From Bacillota bacterium (lineage in GTDB: Bacteria; Bacillota; Clostridia; Christensenellales; Aristaeellaceae), in contig JAEYOW010000041.1 of assembly GCA_023411375.1 (NCBI GenBank), positions 129,257 to 193,256 of the forward strand: a stretch of DNA of 64,000 nucleotides, in the 5' to 3' direction. Position numbers and translations under genes: made by a program. Each line of letters opens with the position of its first letter. Within the stretch, counting starts at the first letter, position 1. Positions 16,892 through 24,757 of the stretch are shown one piece after another. The notes below the pieces were generated by a model. That model was not told the DNA's origin, did not search any database, and saw nothing but the letters and a program-made list of their open reading frames with translations.

Positions 16892-17106
16892 GGCGCTTTC
16901 ACCTCGTCCGAGACGACTTCCATAATGTCGCCTATATCGCAATTCAACGTCCGGCAAATTTTAAGAAGGACTTCCATGCTGACGTTTTCGCTTTTAGACA
17001 TCTTCGTTATCGACGCCCAGCTAACTCCCGATGCCGCCTTCAAGTCCTTCTTTAACATATCCTTATCTATGAGCAGTTTCCACAGTTTCTTGTAACTAAC
17101 TGACAT
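16888..17106 (-). CDS. Cro/C1-like controller protein of the R-M system
   Basis: 72 residues forming one helix-turn-helix domain: KKLWKLLIDKDMLKKDLKAASGVSWASITKMSKSENVSMEVLLKICRTL covers all five helices, in the short XRE form common in Firmicutes. The ATG at 17106 follows AAGGGGTGAGAGCGGC. Its stop overlaps the methyltransferase start by 4 nt, so controller and methyltransferase are translated together. It probably represses its own promoter through the 16-bp dyad at 17161-17176, setting methyltransferase dose, as R-M controller proteins do. Whether it also acts on the restriction promoter is unclear, since I see no copy of that dyad there. Confidence 0.82.
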   Translation of the reverse strand: MSVSYKKLWKLLIDKDMLKKDLKAASGVSWASITKMSKSENVSMEVLLKICRTLNCDIGDIMEVVSDEVKAP

Positions 17107-17151
17107 GCCGCTCTCACCCCTTGCCTTGCCTCTGATAATTATATCGCACTC

Positions 17152-17180
17152 ATTGTACCAAAAACAGGACTGTTTTGCAA
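17152..17180 (-). promoter_or_regulatory. controller/methyltransferase promoter with operator in the spacer
   Basis: Minus strand TTGCAA (17175-17180), 17-bp spacer, TACAAT (17152-17157). The perfect dyad AAAACAG-GA-CTGTTTT (17161-17176 as read on plus) fills the spacer and touches the -35 box, the expected position for a repressor site. Confidence 0.72.
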
Positions 17181-17231
17181 GATAAAAACAATAATAAACT
17201 CTGTAAATAGGAGAATATACGTAATAATATA

Positions 17232-17260
17232 TTGAATTAGCTCTTCCTATGTGATATAAT
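17232..17260 (+). promoter_or_regulatory. promoter of the kinase/PIN-GNAT/ASCH operon
   Basis: TTGAAT (17232-17237), 17-bp spacer, TATAAT (17255-17260), about 50 bp before the first gene. It is back to back with the controller promoter. Confidence 0.68.
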
Positions 17261-17309
17261 AAATACATAACTACGTTAATCTAGCAGTTAGAGCAACATA
17301 GGAGCAATG

Positions 17310-17849
17310 ATGATCGGTTCAACGATATTCATCGCCGGAGTATACGGAACAGGCAAAAGCACTTTATGCTCTACGTTATCTGTACGGCTTCATATCCCAG
17401 CGTTCTCGGCAGGCGATTTGATCAGTGCGATAAACGGCGAGCAGTACGGTGCCAATAAAGCGGTTGCCGACATGGGAAACAACCAGACACTGTTAGTTGA
17501 GCGTGTGCGGGAGCTCAATCGGGAGAATGAAAGGATTATCCTCGCCGGGCATTTCTGCATATTCAACTCCAACAACGTCGTTGACGTGTTGCCCGAGTCC
17601 GTATACCACGCGCTAAACATCACTCGAATAGTTTTACTAGAGGCAGATACTCAAACAATCATTGATCATTTGAAGAGGCGCGACGGTAAGAACTATTCGA
17701 AAGAGAGTGTTACCGCCCTGTCAGACAAAGAACGGGAGCAGAGCGAGCGGATTGCCGCACAGCTAAAATGTCCACTTGATATATATAAAATGGCGTTTAC
17801 GGATGAAGACCTAGATTATGTCGCTACGCTACTTTACATAGGAGGATAA
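17310..17849 (+). CDS. P-loop nucleotide kinase-like protein
   Basis: 179 residues with an adenylate-kinase-like P-loop GVYGTGKST at residues 10-18, a strand-rich core (RIILAGHFCIF, TRIVLLEAD) and a lid-like charged segment (KRRDGKNYSKESV). The AAA_18/AAA_33 kinase type is the best description; the phosphate acceptor is unknown. Of the two adjacent ATGs, 17310 is better spaced from AGGAG. It is first in a three-gene operon, 3 bp before the PIN-GNAT fusion. In such a setting it could phosphorylate a nucleotide or RNA end, or be an ATP-dependent regulator; neither is shown by sequence. Confidence 0.75.
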   Translation: MIGSTIFIAGVYGTGKSTLCSTLSVRLHIPAFSAGDLISAINGEQYGANKAVADMGNNQTLLVERVRELNRENERIILAGHFCIFNSNNVVDVLPESVYHALNITRIVLLEADTQTIIDHLKRRDGKNYSKESVTALSDKEREQSERIAAQLKCPLDIYKMAFTDEDLDYVATLLYIGG

Positions 17850-17852
17850 GCC

Positions 17853-19367
17853 ATGAGAGTTTTGCTGGACACCAACATTATCATTTATCGCGAGAATAAG
17901 AAAATGACCAATTACAGCATTGGCCATTTGTTTCGCTGGCTTGACAAGCTGAAGTATGACAAACTCATCCATCCGCTGTCTAAGAAGGAAATCGCGGAGT
18001 ATCAGTCTGCCGATCCAGCTGAGGCCATGACTCTCAAACTCGACGCATACCAAGAGTTGAAAACGCAGGCACCAGTGGCAGAGCAAGTGGCGGCGTTTAC
18101 GGCGACAGTCGATAAAGATGAAAACGACAGAATCGACACCGCACTGCTCAATGAAGTCTATCAAGGGCGCGTCGACCTACTTATTACTGAAGACAAGCGG
18201 CTCAGGCGAAAAGCCGAAGGACTCGGGCTTGGGCATAAAGTTCTCTCCATTAACGCCTTCTTGACAGTCGCCACGAGTGAGAATCCCGGTTTGATCGAAT
18301 ACAAGGCTCTTGCAGTACGAAAGGTAACAATCGGCGAAATTGATGTACGAGATGCTTTCTTTGACAGTCTACGCGCCTCGTATGTTGGTTTCAACAGTTG
18401 GTTTAATCGCAAGTGTGACGAGGACGCTTATATATGCCATGACGACACGGGTCAGTTACTTGGGTTTCTATATCTGAAAACAGAGAATGCGGACGAAAAC
18501 TATAACGATATCACACCGGTATTCCGTCCAAAACGGCGCTTGAAAGTCGGTACCTTCAAAGTTGTTGCTACGGGTTTTCGGCTCGGCGAGCGGTTCATAA
18601 AGATTATACTGGATAACGCTATCGAGCGGAATGTCGACGAAGTGTACGTGACTTTGTTTGAAGACCGTCCGGAGCTTGAGACTCTCGCTACATTGCTCTC
18701 GCGCTGGGGTTTTGACAAATACGGCGTAAAAACTAGTACTGGTGAGACTGTGCTGACCAAGCAGATGAAGCAATATATCTCCAATCTCACTCCTCGTCAG
18801 AATTATCCGAACCTTATATACGGAATGCAAAAGTTCATACTACCAATTCTCCCGCAATACCATACATCCCTTTTGCCGGACTCAATTTTACGGAATGAAA
18901 ACGAGAGCGATTTTCTGGCAAAAACACCATACCGCTATGCGCTGCAAAAAGTCTACATATCATTTGCACCGGAGAGGAATATCAGCCCTGGGGACATAGT
19001 TGTGTTTTACAGAACCGGTGTACAGGGTAACGCTGGGTACACGGCAGTATTGACATCTGTCGCAATCATCGAAGAAGCCATAAGCGGCTTCTCTTCTCGG
19101 GAAGATTACATGAGCCACGTTCAAAACAGGAGTGTATTCACGAATAATGAGCTGGAGGAGTTCTGGAGGCGGTACAAAAGCAATCAGATTGTCCTGAAGT
19201 TTATTTTCGTAAAGAGTCTCGAAAAGCGCCCTATTTTAAAGTTTTTGTGGGATAATGATATTGTCGCGTTTCCGAACGGACCGAGACCTTTCACGCGTAT
19301 ATCGGACAATCAATTCAATATGATTTTAAGCGAGGCTCAGACTGATTTGAGCCATTACTGGAGGTAA
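17853..19367 (+). CDS. PIN-GNAT-PUA-like fusion protein
   Basis: 504 residues in three parts. Residues 1-140: a PIN RNase domain starting MRVLLDTNII, with acidic residues Asp6, Glu46, Asp95 and Asp114 (ITED) in the expected places. About 150-325: a GNAT acetyltransferase fold (GQLLGFLYLK, VVATGFRLGERFIKII, LSRWGFDKYGVK). About 340-500: a region with ISPGDIVVFYRTG that looks like an EVE/ASCH-type PUA-like domain. Such RNA-cleaving, acyl-transferring and modified-base-reading parts together suggest an RNA-targeting defence or toxin protein. It starts 3 bp after the kinase gene behind AGGAGGATAAGCC and is followed at once by an ASCH protein. Architecture is read from motifs; function is inferred. 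Confidence 0.78.
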   Translation: MRVLLDTNIIIYRENKKMTNYSIGHLFRWLDKLKYDKLIHPLSKKEIAEYQSADPAEAMTLKLDAYQELKTQAPVAEQVAAFTATVDKDENDRIDTALLNEVYQGRVDLLITEDKRLRRKAEGLGLGHKVLSINAFLTVATSENPGLIEYKALAVRKVTIGEIDVRDAFFDSLRASYVGFNSWFNRKCDEDAYICHDDTGQLLGFLYLKTENADENYNDITPVFRPKRRLKVGTFKVVATGFRLGERFIKIILDNAIERNVDEVYVTLFEDRPELETLATLLSRWGFDKYGVKTSTGETVLTKQMKQYISNLTPRQNYPNLIYGMQKFILPILPQYHTSLLPDSILRNENESDFLAKTPYRYALQKVYISFAPERNISPGDIVVFYRTGVQGNAGYTAVLTSVAIIEEAISGFSSREDYMSHVQNRSVFTNNELEEFWRRYKSNQIVLKFIFVKSLEKRPILKFLWDNDIVAFPNGPRPFTRISDNQFNMILSEAQTDLSHYWR

Positions 19368-19372
19368 AATTC

Positions 19373-19783
19373 TTGGCATCAATATTATTGTCTATCAAGC
19401 CGGAGTATGTCGAGCGGATATTTTCCGGTTCTAAAAGATATGAGTTCCGAAAGAGGTTAGCCAACAAATCCGTCAGCAAAATTCTGATGTATTCGACTGC
19501 ACCGATAATGAAAGTTGTCGGAGAGGTTCAGATTGTAGAAACGATTTCGGCTTCGCCTACTGCTCTATGGCAAAGTACAAATAAATTTGCGGGAATCTCC
19601 CGTGATAAGTACCGGGAGTATTACAAAGGTTGCAAAGTCGCTTATGCCTATCGATTAGGACAAGTGACGAGGTATGAACCGCCGAAAGAACTTAGCGAAT
19701 TCAATATTAGTTTACCACCGCAATCGTTTATCTATTTGTCAGGAGATCGATTAGATAACGAAGCACTCAACGAAACCCTTTAA
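19373..19783 (+). CDS. ASCH domain protein
   Basis: 136 residues, TTG start 5 nt after the stop of the previous gene and behind GGAGGTAAAATTC. The opening ILLSIKPEYVERIFSGSKRYEFRKR contains the GxKxxExR signature of ASCH domains, a PUA-like RNA/nucleotide-binding fold. It is the third gene of the kinase, PIN-GNAT, ASCH operon. As the preceding protein already ends in a PUA-like domain, this could be a second specificity or antitoxin subunit. The codon and base usage is AT-richer than the chromosome to the right. Confidence 0.82.
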   Translation: MASILLSIKPEYVERIFSGSKRYEFRKRLANKSVSKILMYSTAPIMKVVGEVQIVETISASPTALWQSTNKFAGISRDKYREYYKGCKVAYAYRLGQVTRYEPPKELSEFNISLPPQSFIYLSGDRLDNEALNETL

Positions 19784-19867
19784 CGTATATTTTGTTAACG
19801 ACTCTGCGCTGTGATGCCGTCGATATTAGATCGTCAAAGTATTTGAACGGAACAAAATGAATCCTTT

Positions 19868-19920
19868 TATTTTTCCTTGAACTCCGTTATTTTTCATAGA
19901 ACTATTTTATTTTTCCTCAT
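19868..19920 (+). repeat. triplicated TTATTTTTC motif
   Basis: Three near copies of a (T)TTATTTTTCnT unit, two of them trailed by GAACT, lie in tandem between the ASCH gene and the inverted repeats. The rest of 19784-19921 shows no gene. Role unknown; direct repeats near the end of an element can be recombinase arm sites. Confidence 0.5.
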
Positions 19921-19921
19921 A

Positions 19922-20041
19922 GGGTATTCAAATTGCCCCTTGCACCGGAAGTGCCGGAAAATCCCAACAACGCAAGAAAGCCTGCAATACAAAGGGCTTT
20001 GAATACCCCTACGGGGCAAATCCCTTGTATTGCAGGCTTTC
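19922..20041. repeat. interlocked inverted repeats near the element end
   Basis: Three pairs: GGGTATTCAAA (19922-19932) with TTTGAATACCC (19998-20008); TTGCCCC (19933-19939) with GGGGCAA (20013-20019); and a 17-bp perfect arm at 19976-19992 with its complement at 20025-20041, extended to about 20 bp with one bulge. The pairs interleave, so either strand could adopt alternative folds. They lie between the last accessory gene and tRNA-Ser, where an attachment or transfer structure would be expected. Confidence 0.6.
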
Positions 20042-20062
20042 CTGATACGCAAAATAAAAGAG

Positions 20063-20095
20063 TTGACCGAAGCATTGTATCAATGCTTCGGTCAA
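20063..20095 (-). terminator. terminator of tRNA-Ser
   Basis: A perfect 15-bp stem (20063-20077 with 20081-20095) with a 3-nt loop; on the minus strand CTCTTTTATTTT follows. It starts 5 bp after the tRNA 3' end. Confidence 0.8.
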
Positions 20096-20099
20096 AATT

Positions 20100-20190
20100 T
20101 GGCGGAGAAGGTGGGATTCGAACCCACGGACGGGATTAACCGTCAAACGATTTCGAGTCGTTCTCGTTATGACCACTTCGATACTTCTCC
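20100..20190 (-). tRNA. tRNA-Ser(CGA)
   Basis: 91-nt class II tRNA on the minus strand with encoded CCA. The acceptor strands GGAGAAG and CTTCTCC pair, the D-arm is present, the anticodon loop reads CTCGAAA giving anticodon CGA, the variable arm is long as expected for serine, and the T-loop GGTTCGAATCC is intact. A terminator follows. It marks the junction between accessory and chromosomal DNA. Confidence 0.95.
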
Positions 20191-20337
20191 GTATATATCA
20201 TCTACGCCGGACCTCCAAATGCCCTTTGGAAATTGGAGAGAACTGGCGGAGAGAACTGAGGTGAAAACCATGGGGTAGTATAGCACAAAAACCTAGTAAA
20301 ATCAAGGTTCTCCGACGTGGAGCTTCTCGATGACCGA

Positions 20338-20382
20338 CTTGATTTCGAGTCAGTCCCGTTATGACCACTTCGATACCGCTCC
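20338..20382 (-). pseudogene. 5' half of a second tRNA-Ser(CGA)
   Basis: Minus strand GGAGCGG acceptor, a D-arm identical to the intact tRNA over 19 nt, and an anticodon arm with CTCGAAA. Homology stops just after the anticodon; there is no variable arm, T-arm or acceptor complement. The acceptor stem differs from the intact copy, so it is not a simple local duplication. Confidence 0.8.
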
Positions 20383-20473
20383 ATATCGTTTAACCGCTCA
20401 TTAGTATAGCATGCCGCGCGCTGCTTGGCAAGCAAAAAATACGCGTGTGCATATAGCGCGCGTACACTCCCGC

Positions 20474-21220
20474 TCAGTCCAGATAATACCGGGGCTTTCC
20501 CACACTGGCCTTTCGGTATTCAATCGCCTGAAAGGGACAGGCGCAGATGCAAGCCATGCAGTGCGTGCAACGGCTGCCCCAGGCGGGACGGCCCTCTTTG
20601 AGACGGATATTGTTCAGCGGGCAAAGGCGTTCGCACCTGCCGCAGCCCACACAGGCGTTGGTAACGCGAAAACCTTTCGCGGAAACGCAGAAGGGATAAA
20701 AAACCCGGTTGACAGGCCCGCTGAAAAGCCGGTCCCGGAGGCTGGGAACATACGAAGGAAACGCTTTTCGTTCCCGAATGCAGCGGGCAGCCAGCGATAG
20801 CGCGGGCTGGGCATCCGCTATGACGCGCTCCGCGGCCTCCCGTTCGGGCACGGGGAACATGGCGACATAGTTTTCGGGCATTACAACGGCCAGCAGGCCG
20901 CGAAAACGAAGCCCGATTTCCGCGCACAGCCTGCCGGCATATTGCGCGGCGTTTCCGGCAGCGTCACCGCAGGTCAGCACAAAGTAGGCATCCTTGCTGC
21001 CGCGAAAACGGGACGCGCGGATGAAATCCCGAACCAGACGCGGAAGCTGCCAAGCGTATGTGGGCGCAACAAACACATAGGGCGTGTCCGAAGTAAAATC
21101 ACCCGTGCGGCCCGCCTTTAAATATTCGTTAATGGACACGGCGGGTTCCGCATCAAGCGCCTCAGCCAGCCGCCGGGCCGCATAGCGGCTGTTGCCCGTA
21201 CCGGAAAAGAATAAAATCAT
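20474..21220 (-). CDS. EFR1-type flavodoxin-ferredoxin
   Basis: 248 residues. The N-terminus (MILFFSGTGNSRYAARRL) is the FMN phosphate loop of a flavodoxin-like domain; the C-terminus has two 4Fe-4S clusters (CVGCGRCERLCPL and CTHCMACICACPF). This is the EFR1 family of clostridial electron carriers, cytoplasmic, partner unknown. The ATG follows GGAGGAAAGAGG. It is transcribed toward the tRNA fragment and is the first clear chromosomal gene after the junction. Length is normal for the family. Confidence 0.92.
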   Translation of the reverse strand: MILFFSGTGNSRYAARRLAEALDAEPAVSINEYLKAGRTGDFTSDTPYVFVAPTYAWQLPRLVRDFIRASRFRGSKDAYFVLTCGDAAGNAAQYAGRLCAEIGLRFRGLLAVVMPENYVAMFPVPEREAAERVIADAQPALSLAARCIRERKAFPSYVPSLRDRLFSGPVNRVFYPFCVSAKGFRVTNACVGCGRCERLCPLNNIRLKEGRPAWGSRCTHCMACICACPFQAIEYRKASVGKPRYYLD

Positions 21221-21530
21221 CCTCTCTTTCCTCCTTGTGAAGCGTGCGTGGGTTGCGGGCGAGGCATCCGGCTGAGCCTGGCGCCTCGCGCTCCTGTTTC
21301 AAACAGTTTACGATAGAAAGAGCGGTTTCGCAACTCCTTTGAGGGAAATAGCAACTGCGGGCGCTGGCCGTATCAAAGCGGAGCCGATGAGGGATACTGC
21401 CGTCATTGCGGTTGCATCCTAAAAGACGCCCGGCGGCCCGCACCAGCGTTTCATCACAGCCCGGCCCGCGGGATATGCGCCGGGCAATGGCTGCAACCCC
21501 CCAAACGATGTTCGCCAAGGAGAAATCAAT
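21221..21530. other. 310-bp intergenic gap between EFR1 gene and rtcB
   Basis: Divergent spacer with no supported gene, RNA or clear promoter on either strand. Only the two flanking ribosome binding sites (GGAGG for the left gene, AAGGAG for rtcB) stand out. Confidence 0.5.
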
Positions 21531-22658
21531 ATGATTGAAATCAAGGGTGAATTTAATACGGCAAAGGTCTTTGCAAATAGTCTGGACGGCATAGCGGCGC
21601 AGCAGCTCCAAACCATGTGCGACCAGGCGTTTCTGCGCGGCTGCCGTATCCGCGTCATGCCGGATGCCCATGCGGGCAAGGGATGTACCATCGGCACCAC
21701 CATGACCCTCCATGGCAGGGCGGTGCCAAACATGGTGGGCGTGGATATCGGCTGCGGCATGGAAACGGCGGTGCTGGCCGACCGTAAGCTAGATCTGGAG
21801 GCGCTGGACCGGCTCGTGTACGCCGCCATCCCCGCGGGCACGCAAATCCGAAAACGGCCGCACCCTTATCAGGACCGGATCGACCTTCGGCAGCTTCGCA
21901 GTTACGGCAAAATCAACGGTGAGCGTGCGCGCATGTCCGTAGGCACGCTGGGTGGAGGCAATCATTTCATCGAGGTGGACCGGGACGACGGGGGCGTCTT
22001 CTACCTGATTATTCATTCCGGCAGCCGGCATCTGGGTACGGAGGTGGCGGGCTGGTATCAGGCGGAGGGTTACCGCGCCCTTTGCGGCAGTGGCAAACGG
22101 CGGCACGAATCGGATATCCCCAAGGAGCTCGCCTATGTGGAGGGTGCTCTGTTTGACGATTACCTACATGACATGCGCCTCACCCAGCGCTTCGCGCTTC
22201 TTAACCGGCAGGCCATGATGGACGAGCTGATAAGGGGCCTGGGGTTAACGGCCGTTGAAACGATCTCCACCATCCATAATTACATCGATACAGACGCGAT
22301 GATTTTACGCAAGGGAGCGGTTTCCGCCAGAGCGGGCGAGCGCCTGCTCATTCCCATCAACATGAGGGACGGCAGCCTGCTGTGCGTTGGACGGGGAAAT
22401 GAGGATTGGAATTTTTCAGCGCCCCATGGCGCGGGACGTTTGATGAGCCGCAAAGAGGCCGTGAGAACATTCGGCCTGGAGGCTTTCCGGCAGACCATGG
22501 AGGGGGTCTATACCACGTCCGTAGGGCGCGGCACGCTGGACGAGTGCCCCATGGCCTACAAGGGCATGGCGGAAATTGTGGATAACATCGGGCCCACAGC
22601 CGACATCGTCAGCCGACTGCGGCCCGTTTATAATTTCAAGGCTGGCGGACGCGCCTGA
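21531..22658 (+). CDS. rtcB: RtcB-family RNA ligase
   Basis: 375 residues of the RtcB 3'-phosphate RNA ligase family, which uses GTP and manganese to seal cyclic-phosphate ends and repair cleaved tRNAs. Motifs seen in order: RVMPDAHAGKGCTIG, GVDIGCGM (metal Cys), GTLGGGNHFIEV, HSGSR, and APHGAGR, whose His accepts GMP. It is slightly shorter than the E. coli enzyme (about 408). The ATG follows AAGGAGAAATCAAT. No RtcA or Rsr gene is adjacent. It is only 1.7 kb from the PIN-containing operon across the tRNA junction, a placement that may be chance. Confidence 0.93.
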   Translation: MIEIKGEFNTAKVFANSLDGIAAQQLQTMCDQAFLRGCRIRVMPDAHAGKGCTIGTTMTLHGRAVPNMVGVDIGCGMETAVLADRKLDLEALDRLVYAAIPAGTQIRKRPHPYQDRIDLRQLRSYGKINGERARMSVGTLGGGNHFIEVDRDDGGVFYLIIHSGSRHLGTEVAGWYQAEGYRALCGSGKRRHESDIPKELAYVEGALFDDYLHDMRLTQRFALLNRQAMMDELIRGLGLTAVETISTIHNYIDTDAMILRKGAVSARAGERLLIPINMRDGSLLCVGRGNEDWNFSAPHGAGRLMSRKEAVRTFGLEAFRQTMEGVYTTSVGRGTLDECPMAYKGMAEIVDNIGPTADIVSRLRPVYNFKAGGRA

Positions 22659-22682
22659 AGCATGCGCGTATCCAAACGGCGT

Positions 22683-22710
22683 TTGCAATTTCAATAAACA
22701 GGAGTATAAT
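22683..22710 (+). promoter_or_regulatory. promoter of the MATE gene
   Basis: TTGCAA (22683-22688), 16-bp spacer, TATAAT (22705-22710). A GC-rich dyad CCCGC/GCGGG lies between it and the start. Confidence 0.55.
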
Positions 22711-22781
22711 GACAAACGGCACCCCCCGCCCGCGTTAAGCGTGCGGGCGGCATATGATGCATACAATAAAGGAAGGCCCCC

Positions 22782-24146
22782 ATGCACGAACGCGCTACCT
22801 TAATGACAGAAGGCTCCGTCTGGCGGCATATCGTCCGCTTCGCAATGCCCGTATTCTGGGGCAATTTGTTTCAGCAGCTTTATAACGTGGTGGATTCGCT
22901 GGTTGTAGGCAACTTTCTGGGCAGCGACGCGCTGGCGGCGGTAGGCTCCTCCGGGAGCCTCATCTTTTTGCTGGTGGGATTGTTCAGCGGCATTTTTACA
23001 GGCGCGAGCGTGGTGATTTCCCGCTATTTCGGCGCGCATGATGAAGGGAACATGCGCGTTGCCATCCATACCACGGTGGCGTTTGGGCTTGCGGCCGGGG
23101 TCGTTCTTTCTGTGGCGGGCGTTTTTTTGACCCCCGCGATTCTTCGGTGGATGGGCACGCCTGAAAGCGTGCTGCCCAACTCGATTGTGTATTTCCGCAT
23201 TTATTTTTCCGGCGTGATCTTTGTGGTGCTGTATAACACGGCCACTGGAATCTTCCAGGCCGTCGGCGACAGCCGCCATCCGCTGTATTATTTGATCGTC
23301 TCCTCGTCGCTCAACGTTGTGCTCGACCTGCTGTTTGTGGCGGGCCTTGGCATGGGCGTGGATGGCGCGGCGCTGGCAACGGTGCTTTCGCAGGCGGCAA
23401 GCGCCGTGTTGGGGTTGCGCAGGCTGATGAATACCACCGGCGCCTACCGCGTGTGGCCGCGCAAGGTGCGCTTCAACCTGCCGATGCTTCGGCAGGTGCT
23501 TACCATGGGCATTCCCTCGGGCATCCAGAATTCCATTATCGCGATTGCAAACGTGGTGGTGCAGTCCAGCATCAACCTGTACGGGGCTATGGCCGTCGCG
23601 GGCTGCGGCGCGTATTCCAAAATCGAGGGCTTCGGCTTTCTGCCCATCAGCAGCTTTGCACTGGCTCTGGCCACGTTTATCGGCCAAAACCTGGGCGCGA
23701 AGGAATATGAGCGCGCCAGGCGGGGCGCGCGCTTTGGCGTGCTGGCCTCCCTGCTGCTATCGGAGCTGATCGGCGGGGCCATCTACCTGCTTGCCCCGGC
23801 GCTGATTTCGCTGTTTAACGGCGACCCGCAGGTAGTGGCCTACGGCGCGCTACAGGCGCGAACGGTTACGCTGTTTTATTTTTTGCTGGCTTTTTCACAC
23901 TGTATCGCGGGCGTTATGCGCGGCGCGGGCCGCGCGGTTGTGCCCATGGTGGTGATGCTGGTGTGCTGGTGCGTCATCCGCGTGGCCTATATCACGCTTG
24001 TCGCGAGGGATTCGGGCAACATCCAGATGATCTTCTGGGCCTATCCCATGACGTGGACGTTAAGCTCCATCGCGTTTTTGATTTATTACCTCAAGGCTGA
24101 CTGGCCTCATTACCTGGACCAGAAGCCGGCAAAAGAACGGGCATAG
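22782..24146 (+). CDS. MATE-family multidrug efflux transporter
   Basis: 454 residues with 12 predicted membrane spans in two six-span halves. The opening TEGSVWRHIVRFAMPVFWGNLFQQLYNVVDSLVVGNFLG is typical of the MATE/NorM group (MatE domain) of clostridia. It should export cationic compounds with Na+ or H+ antiport; the substrate cannot be read. The ATG follows AAGGAAGGCCCCC. It has its own promoter and stands alone before the MarR-ABC operon, possibly part of the same drug-response neighbourhood. Confidence 0.93.
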   Translation: MHERATLMTEGSVWRHIVRFAMPVFWGNLFQQLYNVVDSLVVGNFLGSDALAAVGSSGSLIFLLVGLFSGIFTGASVVISRYFGAHDEGNMRVAIHTTVAFGLAAGVVLSVAGVFLTPAILRWMGTPESVLPNSIVYFRIYFSGVIFVVLYNTATGIFQAVGDSRHPLYYLIVSSSLNVVLDLLFVAGLGMGVDGAALATVLSQAASAVLGLRRLMNTTGAYRVWPRKVRFNLPMLRQVLTMGIPSGIQNSIIAIANVVVQSSINLYGAMAVAGCGAYSKIEGFGFLPISSFALALATFIGQNLGAKEYERARRGARFGVLASLLLSELIGGAIYLLAPALISLFNGDPQVVAYGALQARTVTLFYFLLAFSHCIAGVMRGAGRAVVPMVVMLVCWCVIRVAYITLVARDSGNIQMIFWAYPMTWTLSSIAFLIYYLKADWPHYLDQKPAKERA

Positions 24147-24193
24147 GCAGTATCCTCCATACATTTGTTTACAAAAACTTTTTCCCGCTCCGC

Positions 24194-24222
24194 TTGACTT
24201 CATCTTTTTTGCTGCTTATAAT
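24194..24222 (+). promoter_or_regulatory. promoter of the marR-ABC exporter operon
   Basis: TTGACT (24194-24199), 17-bp spacer, TATAAT (24217-24222). Immediately downstream TTGACGTACAA forms a TTG-N5-CAA dyad, a plausible MarR-type site for autoregulation. Confidence 0.68.
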
Positions 24223-24272
24223 GTTTGACGTACAACAGTTTTACATCCAACAATATGCAAAAGGAGGAAGAA

Positions 24273-24722
24273 ATGCAACCGAATCAACCGGTTCGAAGAA
24301 AGGTCGGAAAGGATATTCACCGCCTGTCCAACCATATCAAGCGCTATATGGATATCCACGGAAACCGCCGCAAAATCGAGGCGATCACAGGCAGCAACAG
24401 CTGGATCATCCGCTTCCTGTGCGAGCATGAGGGCCGCGACGTCTATCAGAAGGATCTGGAGTCGGAATTCGGCATTACGCGCTCCACCGCGTCCAAGGTG
24501 CTTCGCCTGATGGAGCAAAAGGGCCTTGTGGCACGGGAGAGCGTCGCGCACGACGCGCGGCTTAAAAAGCTGGTGCTGACGGATAAATCCCGCGAGCTCT
24601 CCCTCCAAATGCAGCGCGACGGAGAGGCCATGGATCGCAGGCTTCTAAGCGGCTTCACCCCTTTAGAAGAGGAGCAGCTTTACCGTTTTTTGGACCGCAT
24701 GCTAAGCAACCTGGAGGAATAG
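24273..24722 (+). CDS. MarR-family transcriptional regulator
   Basis: 149 residues. The winged helix is visible (VYQKDLESEFGITRSTASKVLRLMEQKGLVARESVAHDARLKKL), with the DxRxK wing typical of MarR. The ATG at 24273 follows AAAGGAGGAAGAA; an ATG 48 nt upstream in frame lacks such a site. It is first in an operon with two ABC exporter half-transporters 35 bp downstream, the standard arrangement where the regulator represses its own drug exporter until a ligand binds. Confidence 0.92.
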   Translation: MQPNQPVRRKVGKDIHRLSNHIKRYMDIHGNRRKIEAITGSNSWIIRFLCEHEGRDVYQKDLESEFGITRSTASKVLRLMEQKGLVARESVAHDARLKKLVLTDKSRELSLQMQRDGEAMDRRLLSGFTPLEEEQLYRFLDRMLSNLEE

Positions 24723-24757
24723 CCGGGTGTATTGCCCGCCAAAAAGGAGGTATCTCA

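Noticed and set aside
19933..20278. Plus-strand frames ending in GGEGGIRTHGRD or similar
   Set aside because: They run through the inverted repeats and the antisense of tRNA-Ser, a known annotation artefact.
20202..20435. A frame encoding MERYRSGHNGTDSKS
   Set aside because: This peptide arises from translating tRNA-Ser sequence; it marks the truncated tRNA, not a protein.
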